A DNA stretch of 64,000 bases from a bacterium (GTDB lineage: Bacteria > Zixibacteria > MSB-5A5 > GN15 > FEB-12). A program made the translations under genes and the position numbers. Below, piece after piece: positions 1-8,464 of the stretch. Position 1 is the stretch's first letter; each line of letters begins with the position of its first letter. The stretch is taken from NCBI GenBank assembly GCA_020444475.1, contig JAHLKV010000005.1, positions 186,001-250,000 on the forward strand. The letters run 5' to 3'. Below the pieces are notes generated by a model that was given only the letters and a program-made list of their open reading frames with translations, was not told where the DNA came from and searched no databases.

Positions 1-769
1 TGCTTCCGCGGTACACTTTGGCGCCGTTTTGCTCGGTCAGCTGAGATTTGAGATCCAGGGCCAGTCGGCCGTTGAACATATCCTGATGGGCCAGTCGGTA
101 TTCGCCGACGTTGCCGACATCTTTCCAGTAGCCGTCCATGATTTTGCCGTACAGCCCCATTCCCTTGGAGAGCATGAGCGGATAGAGGTTTTGCGAGAAA
201 TCGAAGTTGGTCTGCTGGGGGATGTGCTGTATGGCCGATGGCTCAAGGATGTAAATGCCGGTGTTGATCGTATCGGAGAACGCTTCGCCCCAGGACGGTT
301 TCTCGAGGAACCGCACGATACGGCCGTCGGCGCTGGTGATCACGATCCCGTATGCCAGGGGGTTCTCGATATGAGTCAGGAGGATCGTAGCCTCGGCCCG
401 TTTCTCTTCGTGCCAGCGCAAGGCTTCGCTCAGGTCGAAGTCAGTGATAAGATCGCCGGAGATGACCAGGACACGGTCGTCGGCGTTGCTGAGGGCATAG
501 CGGACCGCGCCGGCGGTGCCGTAGTCGGCATCGGGCAGGCAGTAGTCCATCTTGACGCCGAACAGGGAGCCGTCGCCGAAATAGTTCTTGATTTCATCGG
601 GCTGGAAATAGAGCAGCGATGTGATGTCGGTAATGCCGTGTTTGGCAAGTAGCGAGACGACATGTTCCATGATCGGGATATTGCCGATCGGAACCATCGG
701 TTTGGGCATATTTATTGTGAGGGGGCGCAGGCGGGTGCCGAAGCCGCCGGCCATCAGAATGGCTTTCAC
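1..769 (-). CDS. Sugar-phosphate nucleotidylyltransferase, N-terminal part (runs off left edge)
   Basis: Transfers a nucleotidyl group from NTP to a sugar 1-phosphate; by similarity it belongs with mannose-1-phosphate guanylyltransferase / glucose-1-phosphate (thymidylyl/adenylyl)transferase enzymes. About 256 residues are visible. The protein opens with KAILMAGGFGTRLRPLT, the nucleotide-binding signature, followed by PKPMVPIGN, then an ISGDLITDFD metal-binding stretch and FLEKPSWGEAFSDTINTGIY typical of the nucleotidyltransferase core; the reading frame is open to base 1, so a C-terminal domain (left-handed beta helix or phosphomannomutase-like) is probably cut off. The start chosen is GTG at 769, preceded on the minus strand by CTGGAGG. 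It lies 15 bases after the HAD gene and is the last visible gene of a six-gene minus-strand operon. Substrate sugar cannot be told from this fragment. Confidence 0.88.
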   Translation of the reverse strand, partial: MKAILMAGGFGTRLRPLTINMPKPMVPIGNIPIMEHVVSLLAKHGITDITSLLYFQPDEIKNYFGDGSLFGVKMDYCLPDADYGTAGAVRYALSNADDRVLVISGDLITDFDLSEALRWHEEKRAEATILLTHIENPLAYGIVITSADGRIVRFLEKPSWGEAFSDTINTGIYILEPSAIQHIPQQTNFDFSQNLYPLMLSKGMGLYGKIMDGYWKDVGNVGEYRLAHQDMFNGRLALDLKSQLTEQNGAKVYRGS

Positions 770-784
770 GAGTCCTCCAGAAGG

Positions 785-1453
785 TCAAGGAACGAACAGG
801 GAGCGTGCGACCAGCTCCCCGGTGATATCATGGAACGTATCGAACGCAGTATACGGAATATTTCTTCGGTCGCAATATCGGGCCAGGTCTTTTTTGGCGA
901 AAAGGATATCTGTTTGGGGAAGGGCGCCGATATCGGAGAGGCCGTCACCGATAAAAATGATCGTTAAGGGACCTTTTTGTCCTCGACGGTACTCGGCGAT
1001 TCGGTCGCCTTTGCAGACGCCGCCGCCGGTGTTGTGCGGATCGTCGTACGGAAACTCCAGTACCATGCCGCCATCAACAAGACGGGCGTGATTGCAGATC
1101 ACCGGGATATCGTTGATACCATGGCGGGTGAGAATGTGATTGATGTATACGTCAAGTCCGTCGGAGATGATGTGCAACGGGATGTTGCATCGTGTCGCGA
1201 GTGCGGCAAACTCGACAAAACCGGGGTTGAGTTCGAAGGTGTCCAGGAACGCGAAGACCTCGTCCGGTTCACCGCGGAACATGGCAGCCTCTTTCAGCAG
1301 ACAGTCGCGTGTGGAGAGGGTGCCGGCTTTCCAATCGGGGATCAGCTCGTTGCAACGGCCGCCCGTGAACCTGTTGTACAGATGATAGCCGACATCACGA
1401 CGGGCCAGGGTGCCGTCGAAATCACAGAATATGGCGCAGCGGGATTCACTCAT
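785..1453 (-). CDS. HAD-superfamily phosphatase, MtnX/SerB-like
   Basis: A 222-residue haloacid-dehalogenase-type phosphatase. Visible motifs: motif I DFDGTL (first Asp nucleophile) near residue 11, motif II Ser in IISDGLD near 104, and motif III/IV IFIGDGLSDIGA near 180 with the Mg-binding aspartates. The layout and the CXGDR-like Lys region resemble MtnX-type (2-hydroxy-3-keto-5-methylthiopentenyl-1-phosphate phosphatase-like) and phosphoserine-phosphatase-like HAD enzymes. The start ATG overlaps the stop of the preceding gene by four bases (ATGA), so translation is coupled. No other methionine-salvage gene sits nearby, so the substrate is open; the neighbouring sugar nucleotidylyltransferase makes a sugar or polyol phosphate possible. 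Confidence 0.82.
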   Translation of the reverse strand: MSESRCAIFCDFDGTLARRDVGYHLYNRFTGGRCNELIPDWKAGTLSTRDCLLKEAAMFRGEPDEVFAFLDTFELNPGFVEFAALATRCNIPLHIISDGLDVYINHILTRHGINDIPVICNHARLVDGGMVLEFPYDDPHNTGGGVCKGDRIAEYRRGQKGPLTIIFIGDGLSDIGALPQTDILFAKKDLARYCDRRNIPYTAFDTFHDITGELVARSLFVP

Positions 1454-1758
1454 GGTTCGAAAATCTCCGCCACCACCGGTGCAAGAATCAACAGGATCAG
1501 CATGTAGCTCAGCAGCCAGAGGCGATACAGCCGCGCCCGACGAAACTGATCGGCGAGTACCAGTAAGCGTGCGAAGGTACCAACGATTATCGCTATCAGG
1601 CCAATCTGTCCGGCCGGCGGGAGAGTCACCGGATACAGGCCCATTCGTGTTAGCACCGCCCCGCCGACAAACCAGGAGAGAAGCAGGATCACCAGGATGA
1701 CCTGCAGAATGCCGAGTCGGCGAAGGCTGAATTTCTGTCCGCTTACATAATCGACCAT
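1450..1758 (-). CDS. Small membrane protein, DUF1634-like, partner of TauE/SafE transporter
   Basis: A 102-residue protein with three predicted membrane helices (about residues 16-38, 46-66 and 78-98) and short loops. A short three-helix protein directly next to a TSUP permease is the usual setting of DUF1634 proteins, which are thought to act with the permease; the assignment rests mainly on size, topology and context rather than a diagnostic motif. Its start overlaps the 3' end of the permease gene by 16 bases and its stop overlaps the next start by four. Confidence 0.6.
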   Translation of the reverse strand: MVDYVSGQKFSLRRLGILQVILVILLLSWFVGGAVLTRMGLYPVTLPPAGQIGLIAIIVGTFARLLVLADQFRRARLYRLWLLSYMLILLILAPVVAEIFEP

Positions 1759-2510
1759 AGAGACTCCCAGCCGAGTTTATAGGCGAGATAGACCAGCATG
1801 ACCGAAAACGCCGCCCGCACCACCAGCGGTTTGGCCCGGGTGCCAAACGATGCGCCGAGCCGCCCGCCCAGAACGATCCCCACCACCACGGGCGCGATGT
1901 CGTCGAGAGGCACGACGCCCTTTGTCAGGTAGACGGCAAGGGCGGCGGTGGCCGAGAAACCGACCGAGAACGAGGCTGTCCCGCGCGCTGTACTCATCGG
2001 CTGCGCGATCAACAGGTACAACAGGGGGATCAACAGTTCGGCCCCGCCCAGTCCGACCAAACCGCCGAGCGAACCGATCGCCAGTGTAAACGGGATTGAC
2101 AACAGAATCGCGTGCCTTCGGTTGACGCCGAAATCGAGGACAGCACTATCGTGCCGCCCCTTGAGCAGCGTCCCCGCCGTATACAACAGGGTAATAGCAA
2201 AAAGCAGTGTGATCAACTCCGGGGAGACGATCGACGAGATGGTCGAGCCGACAATGTTCCCCATTACCATGAACACCGACAGCACGATCACCAGCTCAAA
2301 ATCAACCATGCCCATGCGGAGGTAGGCGGTCGACGATGCCAGTGAGTTCACCGCCACTCCCGCCAGCGAGACCGGAACGGCAGCTTTGATGTCGAGGCCG
2401 GTGACGAGTGTCAGATAGGGAATGAGGATCGTGCCGCCGCCGACACCAAGGTAGCCACCGATCAGTCCTGCTGCGATTCCCCCGGCGAGCAGCAGCAGCT
2501 GGTCGGTCAC
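1743..2510 (-). CDS. TauE/SafE (TSUP) family anion permease
   Basis: A 255-residue inner-membrane protein of the sulfite exporter TauE/SafE family. It has about eight hydrophobic segments and the duplicated family signature: GLIGGYLGVGGGTILIPYL near residue 16 and GSLGGLVGLGGAELLIPLL near residue 147. Family members move sulfite, sulfoacetate, thiosulfate or other organosulfur anions; the substrate here is unknown. The start overlaps the stop of the upstream S41 protease gene by four bases. Confidence 0.9.
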   Translation of the reverse strand: MTDQLLLLAGGIAAGLIGGYLGVGGGTILIPYLTLVTGLDIKAAVPVSLAGVAVNSLASSTAYLRMGMVDFELVIVLSVFMVMGNIVGSTISSIVSPELITLLFAITLLYTAGTLLKGRHDSAVLDFGVNRRHAILLSIPFTLAIGSLGGLVGLGGAELLIPLLYLLIAQPMSTARGTASFSVGFSATAALAVYLTKGVVPLDDIAPVVVGIVLGGRLGASFGTRAKPLVVRAAFSVMLVYLAYKLGWESLWSIM

Positions 2511-4081
2511 GGCGTCGCTCCGGTCAGCACGCGCGCGGCGAGCCGTATATCGGGCCGCTCGTTGACAACGACATCCCGGTACATGCGGTAGGCGCCGAAT
2601 CGCCGTTCGAAGGCGATCTGCTTGAGGCGCGACGCTATATACGTCCGATACTGCTCAAACGCCTGATTGTCTTCGGCCGCCGAGATATCGCGGAGCCGTT
2701 CGGCGCTTCGCACCACCGCCGGGCGGCTTTCCTCGAGTTGTGCAATCTCCAGCAACAGGTCGATCCGGTCGGTTCGCTCAGATTCGTAGACGAATCCGTG
2801 CTCGCGCGTGAAATCCCGGAATCGCTCCAGCCACACCTGGTCAAGCGCGAACTGCTGCGGGTGGGAGACGATCTGTTCTTCGTGTCGATGTGCGAACTCC
2901 TGCAGCAACAACGACTGTTCGAGAGCGCGCGGAAAATCCTCACGGTCGATAAACTGAACCTCGATATCGGGCACCAGACCATGTCCGGTATCGTGCAGGG
3001 TGGAATCAAACTCGTTGAGGAACTTCCCCCCTTCCAGATAGTAGCGCGAGATCGTTAATCGAAGGCCGCTGCCGTCGCCAAACTGCGTGAAGCCCTGCAC
3101 CAGTCCCTTGCCGAATGTCGTATCGCCCACCAATGTGGCGCGACCGAGCTGCTGCAACGCACCGGAGACGATCTCCGCCGACGATGCTGTTCCGTTGTCC
3201 ACGAGAATCGCCAGCGGCAGGCCGTTGGTGATGTCCGATCCCGAAGAGTGGTGCTGTTCTTCTTCCCAGCGCGAGCGGGCGTCGGTGCCGACAATCAATC
3301 GCCCGGACTCGAGAAACAGGCTGGCCGTGTGATAGGCTTCGCTGAATAAACCGCCGGGGTTGCCGCGGAAATCGAGTATAACGCCGACCGGGTCGGCCTT
3401 CTGCGCCAGCAGGGAGTCGAGAGCCTCTTTCATGTCCTCGGAGGCGCCCGCCTGGAAATCGAGGAGACGGATATATATCGCGCTGTCGCGCGTGAAGCCG
3501 GCGAATGGAATATGCAGCAGATCAATTCGCTCACGTGTCACCTCGACCGTCACGGTGTCGGCGTCGGTCGGGCGCACGAAGGTGATTTCTACCAGAGTTC
3601 CTTCGGGCCCGCGAAGCAGGTCCGAAGACTCATCGGCGGTCAATGTCGAGAGGCGCACGCTGTCGGCGCGGATAATGACATCACCGCTCAGTAAGCCGAC
3701 CCGGGCGGCCGGGCCGCTCTCCCGCACCGACATGACCAGCAAGCCGTCGTCGTGCGGCACCACGCTCACCCCGATCCCGCCATACGCGCCGGTGAAATCC
3801 TCGTGCATCTGTGTGAAGCGGTTCGGCTCGATATAGCCGCTGTAGCGATCGAGCGTGGAGAGCATCTCGCGCCGACCGGCATCGATCATCTCCTGCCAGT
3901 CGAACGGCTCGGCATAGTAGGTACTGATAATCTCGGCGGCGATCGCCATGGTGTTGGCTTGCTTCAGCGACGGGTCCGCCAGCACGTAGACGCCCATTCC
4001 ACCGGCCAGCATAACAAGCATCATCAGAAGCACCACCGACAACAGGATGTCGCGGCGGGAGAGCAGGATCGGCTCGGTCAT
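2507..4081 (-). CDS. Carboxyl-terminal processing protease (S41 family), membrane-anchored
   Basis: A 524-residue C-terminal processing peptidase acting in the periplasm. An N-terminal membrane anchor (about residues 12-32) is followed by a PDZ domain (about 90-170, with GGIGVSVVPHDDGLLVMSV and GLLSGDVIIRAD) and the S41 catalytic core. The Ser/Lys dyad is visible: Ser in DNGTASSAEIVSGAL (about 300) and Lys in TTFGKGLVQGF (about 325). The last ~130 residues are helical and charged. It overlaps tmk upstream and the TSUP permease downstream by four bases each. The natural substrate is unknown; family members trim C-termini of envelope proteins. Confidence 0.92.
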   Translation of the reverse strand: MTEPILLSRRDILLSVVLLMMLVMLAGGMGVYVLADPSLKQANTMAIAAEIISTYYAEPFDWQEMIDAGRREMLSTLDRYSGYIEPNRFTQMHEDFTGAYGGIGVSVVPHDDGLLVMSVRESGPAARVGLLSGDVIIRADSVRLSTLTADESSDLLRGPEGTLVEITFVRPTDADTVTVEVTRERIDLLHIPFAGFTRDSAIYIRLLDFQAGASEDMKEALDSLLAQKADPVGVILDFRGNPGGLFSEAYHTASLFLESGRLIVGTDARSRWEEEQHHSSGSDITNGLPLAILVDNGTASSAEIVSGALQQLGRATLVGDTTFGKGLVQGFTQFGDGSGLRLTISRYYLEGGKFLNEFDSTLHDTGHGLVPDIEVQFIDREDFPRALEQSLLLQEFAHRHEEQIVSHPQQFALDQVWLERFRDFTREHGFVYESERTDRIDLLLEIAQLEESRPAVVRSAERLRDISAAEDNQAFEQYRTYIASRLKQIAFERRFGAYRMYRDVVVNERPDIRLAARVLTGATP

Positions 4082-4710
4082 GACAGCCTCAACAGCTTGT
4101 CGAGTTCGCGGGTGACGGCGCTGAAGATCTTCTCGATCGATGGTTTGGCGTTGATAAGCTTGACGCGTCCCGGTTCCGAGCGGGCCAACTCACGGAAACC
4201 GCGGGCGACGCGACGAAAAAACGCCTTCGACTGGGACTCCAGCCGGTCAGGGTTTTTGCCGCGACGGGTCAGGGCGGTGGCGAACGGCAGGTCGAACACG
4301 AACGTCAGGTCGGGACGCACGTCGCCGACCGCGATGGTGTGCAGTTTCTTCACCATCGAAAGATCCAGCCCCCGGCCGTAGCCCTGATAGGCGGTCGTAC
4401 TGTCATAAAATCGGTCGCACAGAATCGTGGTCCCGCGCGCCAGCAGAGGTCGCATCTCGCGTTCGACCACTTCGGCGCGGGCGGCCTCGTAAAGCAGCAG
4501 TTCGGTAAGGTCGCTTATCTCAAGGGTGGGGTCGAGCAGAATCCTGCGTATCTTCTCGCTGACTTTGGTGGAGCCGGGTTCGCGAAGAACGACCACCTCA
4601 AGTCCGCGCTGTTCGAGATACTGCGCGCTTTTCTTCAGCTGTGTCGTCTTGCCGGACCCGTCGATCCCCTCGAACGTGATCAACCGTCCGCGTGTCGTCT
4701 TCGATCCCAT
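4078..4710 (-). CDS. tmk: Thymidylate kinase
   Basis: dTMP kinase, 210 residues, the usual length. The P-loop FEGIDGSGKTTQ is at about 14-25, the DRFYDSTTAYQGYGR substrate/lid region at about 98-112, and the DLTFVFDLP strand at about 132. It phosphorylates dTMP to dTDP using ATP in the cytoplasm. It is the first gene of the minus-strand operon continuing into the S41 protease (ATGA overlap). The region just upstream (4711-4737) is short and contains the terminator of the upstream ino1 gene, so its promoter must lie very close to the start or transcription reads through. Confidence 0.95.
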   Translation of the reverse strand: MGSKTTRGRLITFEGIDGSGKTTQLKKSAQYLEQRGLEVVVLREPGSTKVSEKIRRILLDPTLEISDLTELLLYEAARAEVVEREMRPLLARGTTILCDRFYDSTTAYQGYGRGLDLSMVKKLHTIAVGDVRPDLTFVFDLPFATALTRRGKNPDRLESQSKAFFRRVARGFRELARSEPGRVKLINAKPSIEKIFSAVTRELDKLLRLS

Positions 4711-4737
4711 CGATTCTCCATCAGCCGCAAAGAGATG

Positions 4738-4768
4738 AAAAAAACCGGCGATGTTGCCATCGCCGGTT
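4738..4768 (-). terminator. Rho-independent terminator after ino1
   Basis: On the minus strand a 9-11 bp perfect stem (ACCGGCGATG with CATCGCCGGT, loop of 4) is followed by a run of seven T. It lies 32 bases after the stop of the inositol-3-phosphate synthase gene and just upstream of tmk. Confidence 0.9.
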
Positions 4769-4799
4769 GTAAGCTACTGATTCGGTGGTAGAGACGAAA

Positions 4800-6014
4800 C
4801 TACTTTTTCTTCTTCACCACGCGCTTGGCAGCGCCCTTTTTGGGAGCGGCCGGCTTAGCTGTTTTCTTGACGGCCGGCTTTTTGGTCTTCTGCGTTTTGG
4901 CGGCAGCGCGGACCTTCTTCGTCTTGCTGCCTTCGCCCTTCCAGCCGTACTTGGCGATAAACTCTTCGGTCAACTGACGGGCCTCGGAGTCGGTGTATTG
5001 GACCGGCGGCGATTTCTTGAAGTACGACGACGGCTCGATCAGGGCGCCGGCCAGACCGTTGTCCAGGCCGAGCTTGCAGCAACGGACGGCGTCGATCACC
5101 ACACCCGCTGAGTTCGGGCTGTCCCAGACCTCCAGCTTCAGTTCGACATTCAGCGGGACGTTGCCGAAGGTGGTTCCTTCCATGCGGATATACGCCCACT
5201 TGCGGTCGTCGAGCCACTGGACATAATCCGAGGGTCCGATATGGACCGCGCCGGGAGCCATCTCATAGTTGAGCTGACTGGTCACGGCGTTGGTCTTGGA
5301 GATCTTTTTCGACTCCAGACGCGAGCGCTCCAGCATGTTCAAAAAGTCGGTGTTGCCGCCGACATTGAGCTGACTGGTACGCTCGAGCTTGACACCGCGC
5401 TCGAGGAAGAGGCGGGTGAGCACGCGGTGAGCGATCGTTGCGCCGACCTGGCTCTTGATGTCATCGCCGATCACCGGCAGGCCGCGCTCCTTGAAGCGCT
5501 TCTGCCAGTAGGCTTCGCGGGCGATAAAGACCGGGATGCAGTTCACGAAACCGCAACCGGCGTCGAGAATCTGCTCGACATACCACTTGGTCGCCTCTTC
5601 GGAGCCGACCGGCAGGTAATTGATCACCACATCGGTCTTGGTGTCTTTGAGCAGCTTGACGATATCAACCGTGTCGCCGGGAGCTTTCTCGATTATCTGC
5701 GAGAGATAAAAGCCGAGACCGTCGTGCGTCATACCGCGCATGACCGGTACGCCCAGCTTCGGGACATCGCAGAACTTGAAGGTGTTGTTCGGCTTGGTGA
5801 AAATCGCTTCGGAGAGGTCCTTGCCGACCTTGTTCTTGTCGATATCGATGGCGGCGGAGAACTCGATATCGCTGATCCGGTAGCCGCCGAGATTGACGTG
5901 CATCAGGCCGGGCACCTGGTCGTCGTCCTTGGTTTTCTTGTAAAACTCGACACCCTGCACCAGCGATGAGGCGCAGTTGCCGACGCCGATAATAGCAACT
6001 CTGACTTTCGGCAT
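4800..6014 (-). CDS. ino1: Inositol-3-phosphate synthase with a lysine/alanine-rich histone-H1-like tail
   Basis: Converts D-glucose 6-phosphate to 1D-myo-inositol 3-phosphate (NAD-dependent), the first step toward inositol lipids or inositol-based osmolytes. The 404-residue protein starts with the NAD-binding [18 protein letters not shown], and continues with [28 protein letters not shown] and [11 protein letters not shown]-like stretches typical of the actinobacterial/archaeal short form. Start ATG at 6014 is preferred over the upstream codon at 6059 because AGAAAGGA precedes it. Unusual: the last ~42 residues (about 362-404) are almost only Lys, Ala, Pro, Thr and Val in KKT/AAK/KPA repeats, not part of the enzyme fold. 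A CDP-alcohol phosphatidyltransferase and a PfkB kinase lie 3-5 kb away on the same strand, consistent with phosphatidylinositol-type lipid synthesis. Confidence 0.93.
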   Translation of the reverse strand: MPKVRVAIIGVGNCASSLVQGVEFYKKTKDDDQVPGLMHVNLGGYRISDIEFSAAIDIDKNKVGKDLSEAIFTKPNNTFKFCDVPKLGVPVMRGMTHDGLGFYLSQIIEKAPGDTVDIVKLLKDTKTDVVINYLPVGSEEATKWYVEQILDAGCGFVNCIPVFIAREAYWQKRFKERGLPVIGDDIKSQVGATIAHRVLTRLFLERGVKLERTSQLNVGGNTDFLNMLERSRLESKKISKTNAVTSQLNYEMAPGAVHIGPSDYVQWLDDRKWAYIRMEGTTFGNVPLNVELKLEVWDSPNSAGVVIDAVRCCKLGLDNGLAGALIEPSSYFKKSPPVQYTDSEARQLTEEFIAKYGWKGEGSKTKKVRAAAKTQKTKKPAVKKTAKPAAPKKGAAKRVVKKKK

Positions 6015-6209
6015 AGAGAATCCTTTCTGATCTATCGATCCACTGCAACGGTTATTCACATGACTGGGGGAAGGTATTGCCGGGTATCGGAGGTGGTCAA
6101 CGAGTATTTGAATTGTGTTTGCGTTTATATATCTATGGTATATATATTATGACTGATTGGTCACTAGTGGCTTGCGCCGCGGTGTCATTAGACCGTCATG
6201 CTGAGCCGA

Positions 6210-6236
6210 GTAGGTCAGGTCGCTTGCGACCTGACA
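6210..6236. repeat. GTAGG-headed palindromic repeat
   Basis: GTAGG followed by an 11 bp perfect hairpin (GTCAGGTCGC, GCGACCTGAC arms around TT). The same element recurs at 30441-30466 and, diverged, at 7440-7464. It is part of the interspersed hairpin family described in the findings. Confidence 0.8.
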
Positions 6237-6244
6237 GAGGGACG

Positions 6245-6600
6245 GTAGGGCAGAACCCGAGTCCGCATTGGCGGACGAAGCGGTTCTGCCATTACGTCAT
6301 CCCACCTGCCGCCCCCGCCACGGCGGGAGCTTTAGGTGGGCCACAAGTCGTCGTAGGGCGGGTCCGTCCTCGAACCCGCCACGCACTGGCAGGTCTGAAG
6401 ACAGACCTGCCCCACAAGAGAGTTGTAGGGCAGAACCCGAAGCTCGCCTTGGCGAGCGAAGTGGTTCTGCCGGGAGAGCCGTCCCACCTGCCGCCCCCGC
6501 CACGGCGGGAGCTTTAGGTGGGCCACAAGTCGTCGTAGGGCGGGTCCGTCCTCGAACCCGCCACACACTGGCAGGTCTGAAGACAGACCTACCCTACAAG
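6245..6600. repeat. Tandem duplication of a ~180 bp hairpin-rich unit
   Basis: Two copies of a composite unit. The first part is a GTAGGGCAGAACCCG hairpin at 6245-6290 and again at 6425-6471. The second part is 118 bp, at 6301-6418 and 6483-6600, with only three mismatches. Inside the first part the inner stem differs between copies but stays paired (GTCCGC/GCGGAC versus GCTCGCC/GGCGAGC). The 118 bp part contains the GTAGGGCGGGTCCGTC hairpin (6353-6380 and 6535-6562) that recurs inverted at 8859-8886 and 24612-24639. The whole 6015-6702 gap between ino1 and the TetR gene holds no gene that I can support. Confidence 0.85.
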
Positions 6601-6702
6601 TACCGCCGCCCCCGCCACGGCGGAAGCGGGTCGCCCACAGCTTGCTGTGGGAGCCAAACGGCGGGGGAGTTCAGGTGGCCACAGAATGTCGGAAAAACGC
6701 GT

Positions 6703-7350
6703 ATGCTCAACGAAAACCTGATCGCACAGCTTGTCAGCGCCGGGGTGGTCACTGACACTTTCCGTCGTCTGCCCCCCGACAAAAAGGAACTGATCTACCG
6801 TCGCGGGATCGCCCTGTTCGGGACGTATGGTTACGACGGCCTGTCGGTGGACCGTATCTGCAGGACCTGTGCGATCTCCAAAGGCTCGTTTTTTCAGTAC
6901 TTTCCCTCGAAAGCCCACCTGCTGGAGTTTTGCCTGCTCATATTCGATGACGATCTTGCGCTGTGGACTGCCGATATCAGGCGACGGGAGAGAGCGGCGC
7001 TGGCGAAAGACCGCATCCGTTATCTGTATCATGAAATCGTCGTCAACAGCAAGCTGCACCGCGCCGAGCAGACCTTTTACCTGTTTGCGACGAGAGGTTT
7101 GAAGCACGCCGGGGTGACGATCGAAGGGATCGATCCGGAGCGGCATTTCCGGGAGTATATCGCTGAGATCATTTTGCGCGGCGAGTTGACCGGGGAGATA
7201 CGCGGTGATTTTGATATCGAGCAGACGGCGTACCTGGTATCGGTGATGGTCGATGGGATCGTTGCCCGGCGCTTTTCTAATCAGGCGCCGAGCGGAATCG
7301 GGGTGGGGGAGTATCTGATTTCGTTTTTGTTCGACGGGATCAAGGCGTGA
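6703..7350 (+). CDS. TetR/AcrR-family transcriptional regulator
   Basis: A 215-residue DNA-binding repressor. The TetR helix-turn-helix is at about residues 25-70 (YRRGIALFGTYGYDGLSVDR ... ISKGSFFQYFPSKAHLLEF), followed by a helical ligand-binding/dimerisation domain. Start ATG at 6703 is chosen because the open frame upstream translates only repeat DNA. There is no clear Shine-Dalgarno. It stands alone between two repeat clusters, so its target is not evident; the superoxide dismutase gene converges on it from the other side. Confidence 0.88.
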   Translation: MLNENLIAQLVSAGVVTDTFRRLPPDKKELIYRRGIALFGTYGYDGLSVDRICRTCAISKGSFFQYFPSKAHLLEFCLLIFDDDLALWTADIRRRERAALAKDRIRYLYHEIVVNSKLHRAEQTFYLFATRGLKHAGVTIEGIDPERHFREYIAEIILRGELTGEIRGDFDIEQTAYLVSVMVDGIVARRFSNQAPSGIGVGEYLISFLFDGIKA

Positions 7351-7378
7351 GAGAGTGAACGTGGCCGTGATCCCGCAT

Positions 7379-7496
7379 GTGGCCGTGACCCCGGACCTGA
7401 TCCGGGGTCACGGCCACGCAAGCCGCACATTCAGAGCGAGTAGGCCAGGTCGCCTGCAACCTGACAAGAGCCGGGCTGCAAGCAGCCTCAGCCTAC
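7379..7496. repeat. Cluster of palindromic repeats downstream of the TetR gene
   Basis: A 39 bp palindrome (7379-7417, 16 bp arms GTGGCCGTGACCCCGG) is followed by two GTAGG-type hairpins, 7440-7464 forward and 7470-7496 inverted. A half copy of the 39 bp palindrome recurs at 24437-24464. The remainder to 7592 contains another GC-rich inverted repeat (about 7508-7541) and no gene. The large palindrome could act as a terminator for the TetR gene although no T-run follows. Confidence 0.75.
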
Positions 7497-7592
7497 TGAT
7501 CGCCACGACGCTGTCAGGCGGGGTCGCCCGACAGCACAGTCTGACTCGCCCGGTCGCGTGGCGCACGCGGACGTACGCCACGCACCAATTAA

Positions 7593-8321
7593 TCACACAC
7601 CTTTGGCGGCGCGGAAGCGTTTCGAGACCGAAGGCCAGTTGACGATGTTCCACCAGTTGTCGACATACTCGCCGCGCTTGTTCTGATACTTCAGGTAATA
7701 CGCGTGCTCCCAGACATCGATCCCCATGATCGGGGTCGAGCCCCACATGGCGAGTTTGTGCTGATTTTCGATCTGGCCGATCACCAGCCGGTCATCCATC
7801 GGGCGGTAGTGTATCACACCCCACCCGGAGCCTTCGACTTTCGAAGCCGCCGCGGTGAACTGCGCCTTGAAGTTGTCAAACGAGCCGAAATCTTTCGCGA
7901 TATACTGCATCAGCAGACCGGCCGGCTGGCCGCCGCCGCCGTTGCCTGAAGGCGCCATGATCTCCCAGAACATGCTGTGCAGGTAATGGCCGCCGTAGTT
8001 GAACGACAGCTTTTTCGACCAGTACTCGATCATCGCATAGTCATTTTTGTCGCGCGCTTCGGCGAGCGCGGCCTCGGCGGCTTTCAGGCCGTTGACATAT
8101 CCCTGGTGATGTTTGTCGTGGTGAATTTGCATGGTGGCGGTATCGATGTATGGTTCGAGCGCGTCGTACGCGTACGGCAGCGGGGGCAGTTCGATCGAGC
8201 TCGGCGCGCCGGCATCCTGCGCCGACACCTGCCCGGCCGTGAACAACGGTGAGCCGATCAGGCTTCCGGCGAGAGCGGTCATGCCGGCGGTTTTCATGAA
8301 ATCGCGTCGGGTTTTTTCCAT
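7593..8321 (-). CDS. Superoxide dismutase (Fe/Mn family) with Tat signal peptide
   Basis: Dismutates superoxide to H2O2 and O2. The 242-residue precursor starts with a twin-arginine signal (KTRRDFMKTAG then a hydrophobic stretch ending near VSAQ, about residue 33), so the folded metalloenzyme is exported to the periplasm. The mature part shows LPPLPYAYDALEPYID, metal-ligand histidines in MQIHHDKHHQGYVNG and in the GGHYLHSMFWEIM stretch, and the C-terminal IDVWEHAYYLKYQNKR carrying the Asp and His ligands. Start ATG at 8321 has a strong AGGAGGT eight bases upstream; the longer upstream frame is rejected. Secretion of an Fe/Mn-SOD by Tat is unusual but known in some bacteria. Confidence 0.93.
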   Translation of the reverse strand: MEKTRRDFMKTAGMTALAGSLIGSPLFTAGQVSAQDAGAPSSIELPPLPYAYDALEPYIDTATMQIHHDKHHQGYVNGLKAAEAALAEARDKNDYAMIEYWSKKLSFNYGGHYLHSMFWEIMAPSGNGGGGQPAGLLMQYIAKDFGSFDNFKAQFTAAASKVEGSGWGVIHYRPMDDRLVIGQIENQHKLAMWGSTPIMGIDVWEHAYYLKYQNKRGEYVDNWWNIVNWPSVSKRFRAAKGV

Positions 8322-8464
8322 GCGGTACCTCCTGTCGCCCGTAATGTGGGCTGCTTCTGTCTTCGTTTCAGCTATAGGAGTTAAAACGCCGGAGGGTGGG
8401 TTGGAGTTCCGGAGGGGGACGGGAGGAAACAATGCGTGAGAGAAGCACTCCGTTGCCCAAGAAG

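Noticed and set aside
29-652. 207-codon plus-strand frame at the left edge, and similar long frames opposite other genes
   Set aside because: Shadow of the nucleotidylyltransferase on the minus strand; no ribosome site or family motif. High GC makes many such antisense frames.
6268-6702. Open frame extending the TetR gene 145 codons upstream
   Set aside because: It translates only the tandem hairpin repeat; the TetR domain starts properly at ATG 6703.
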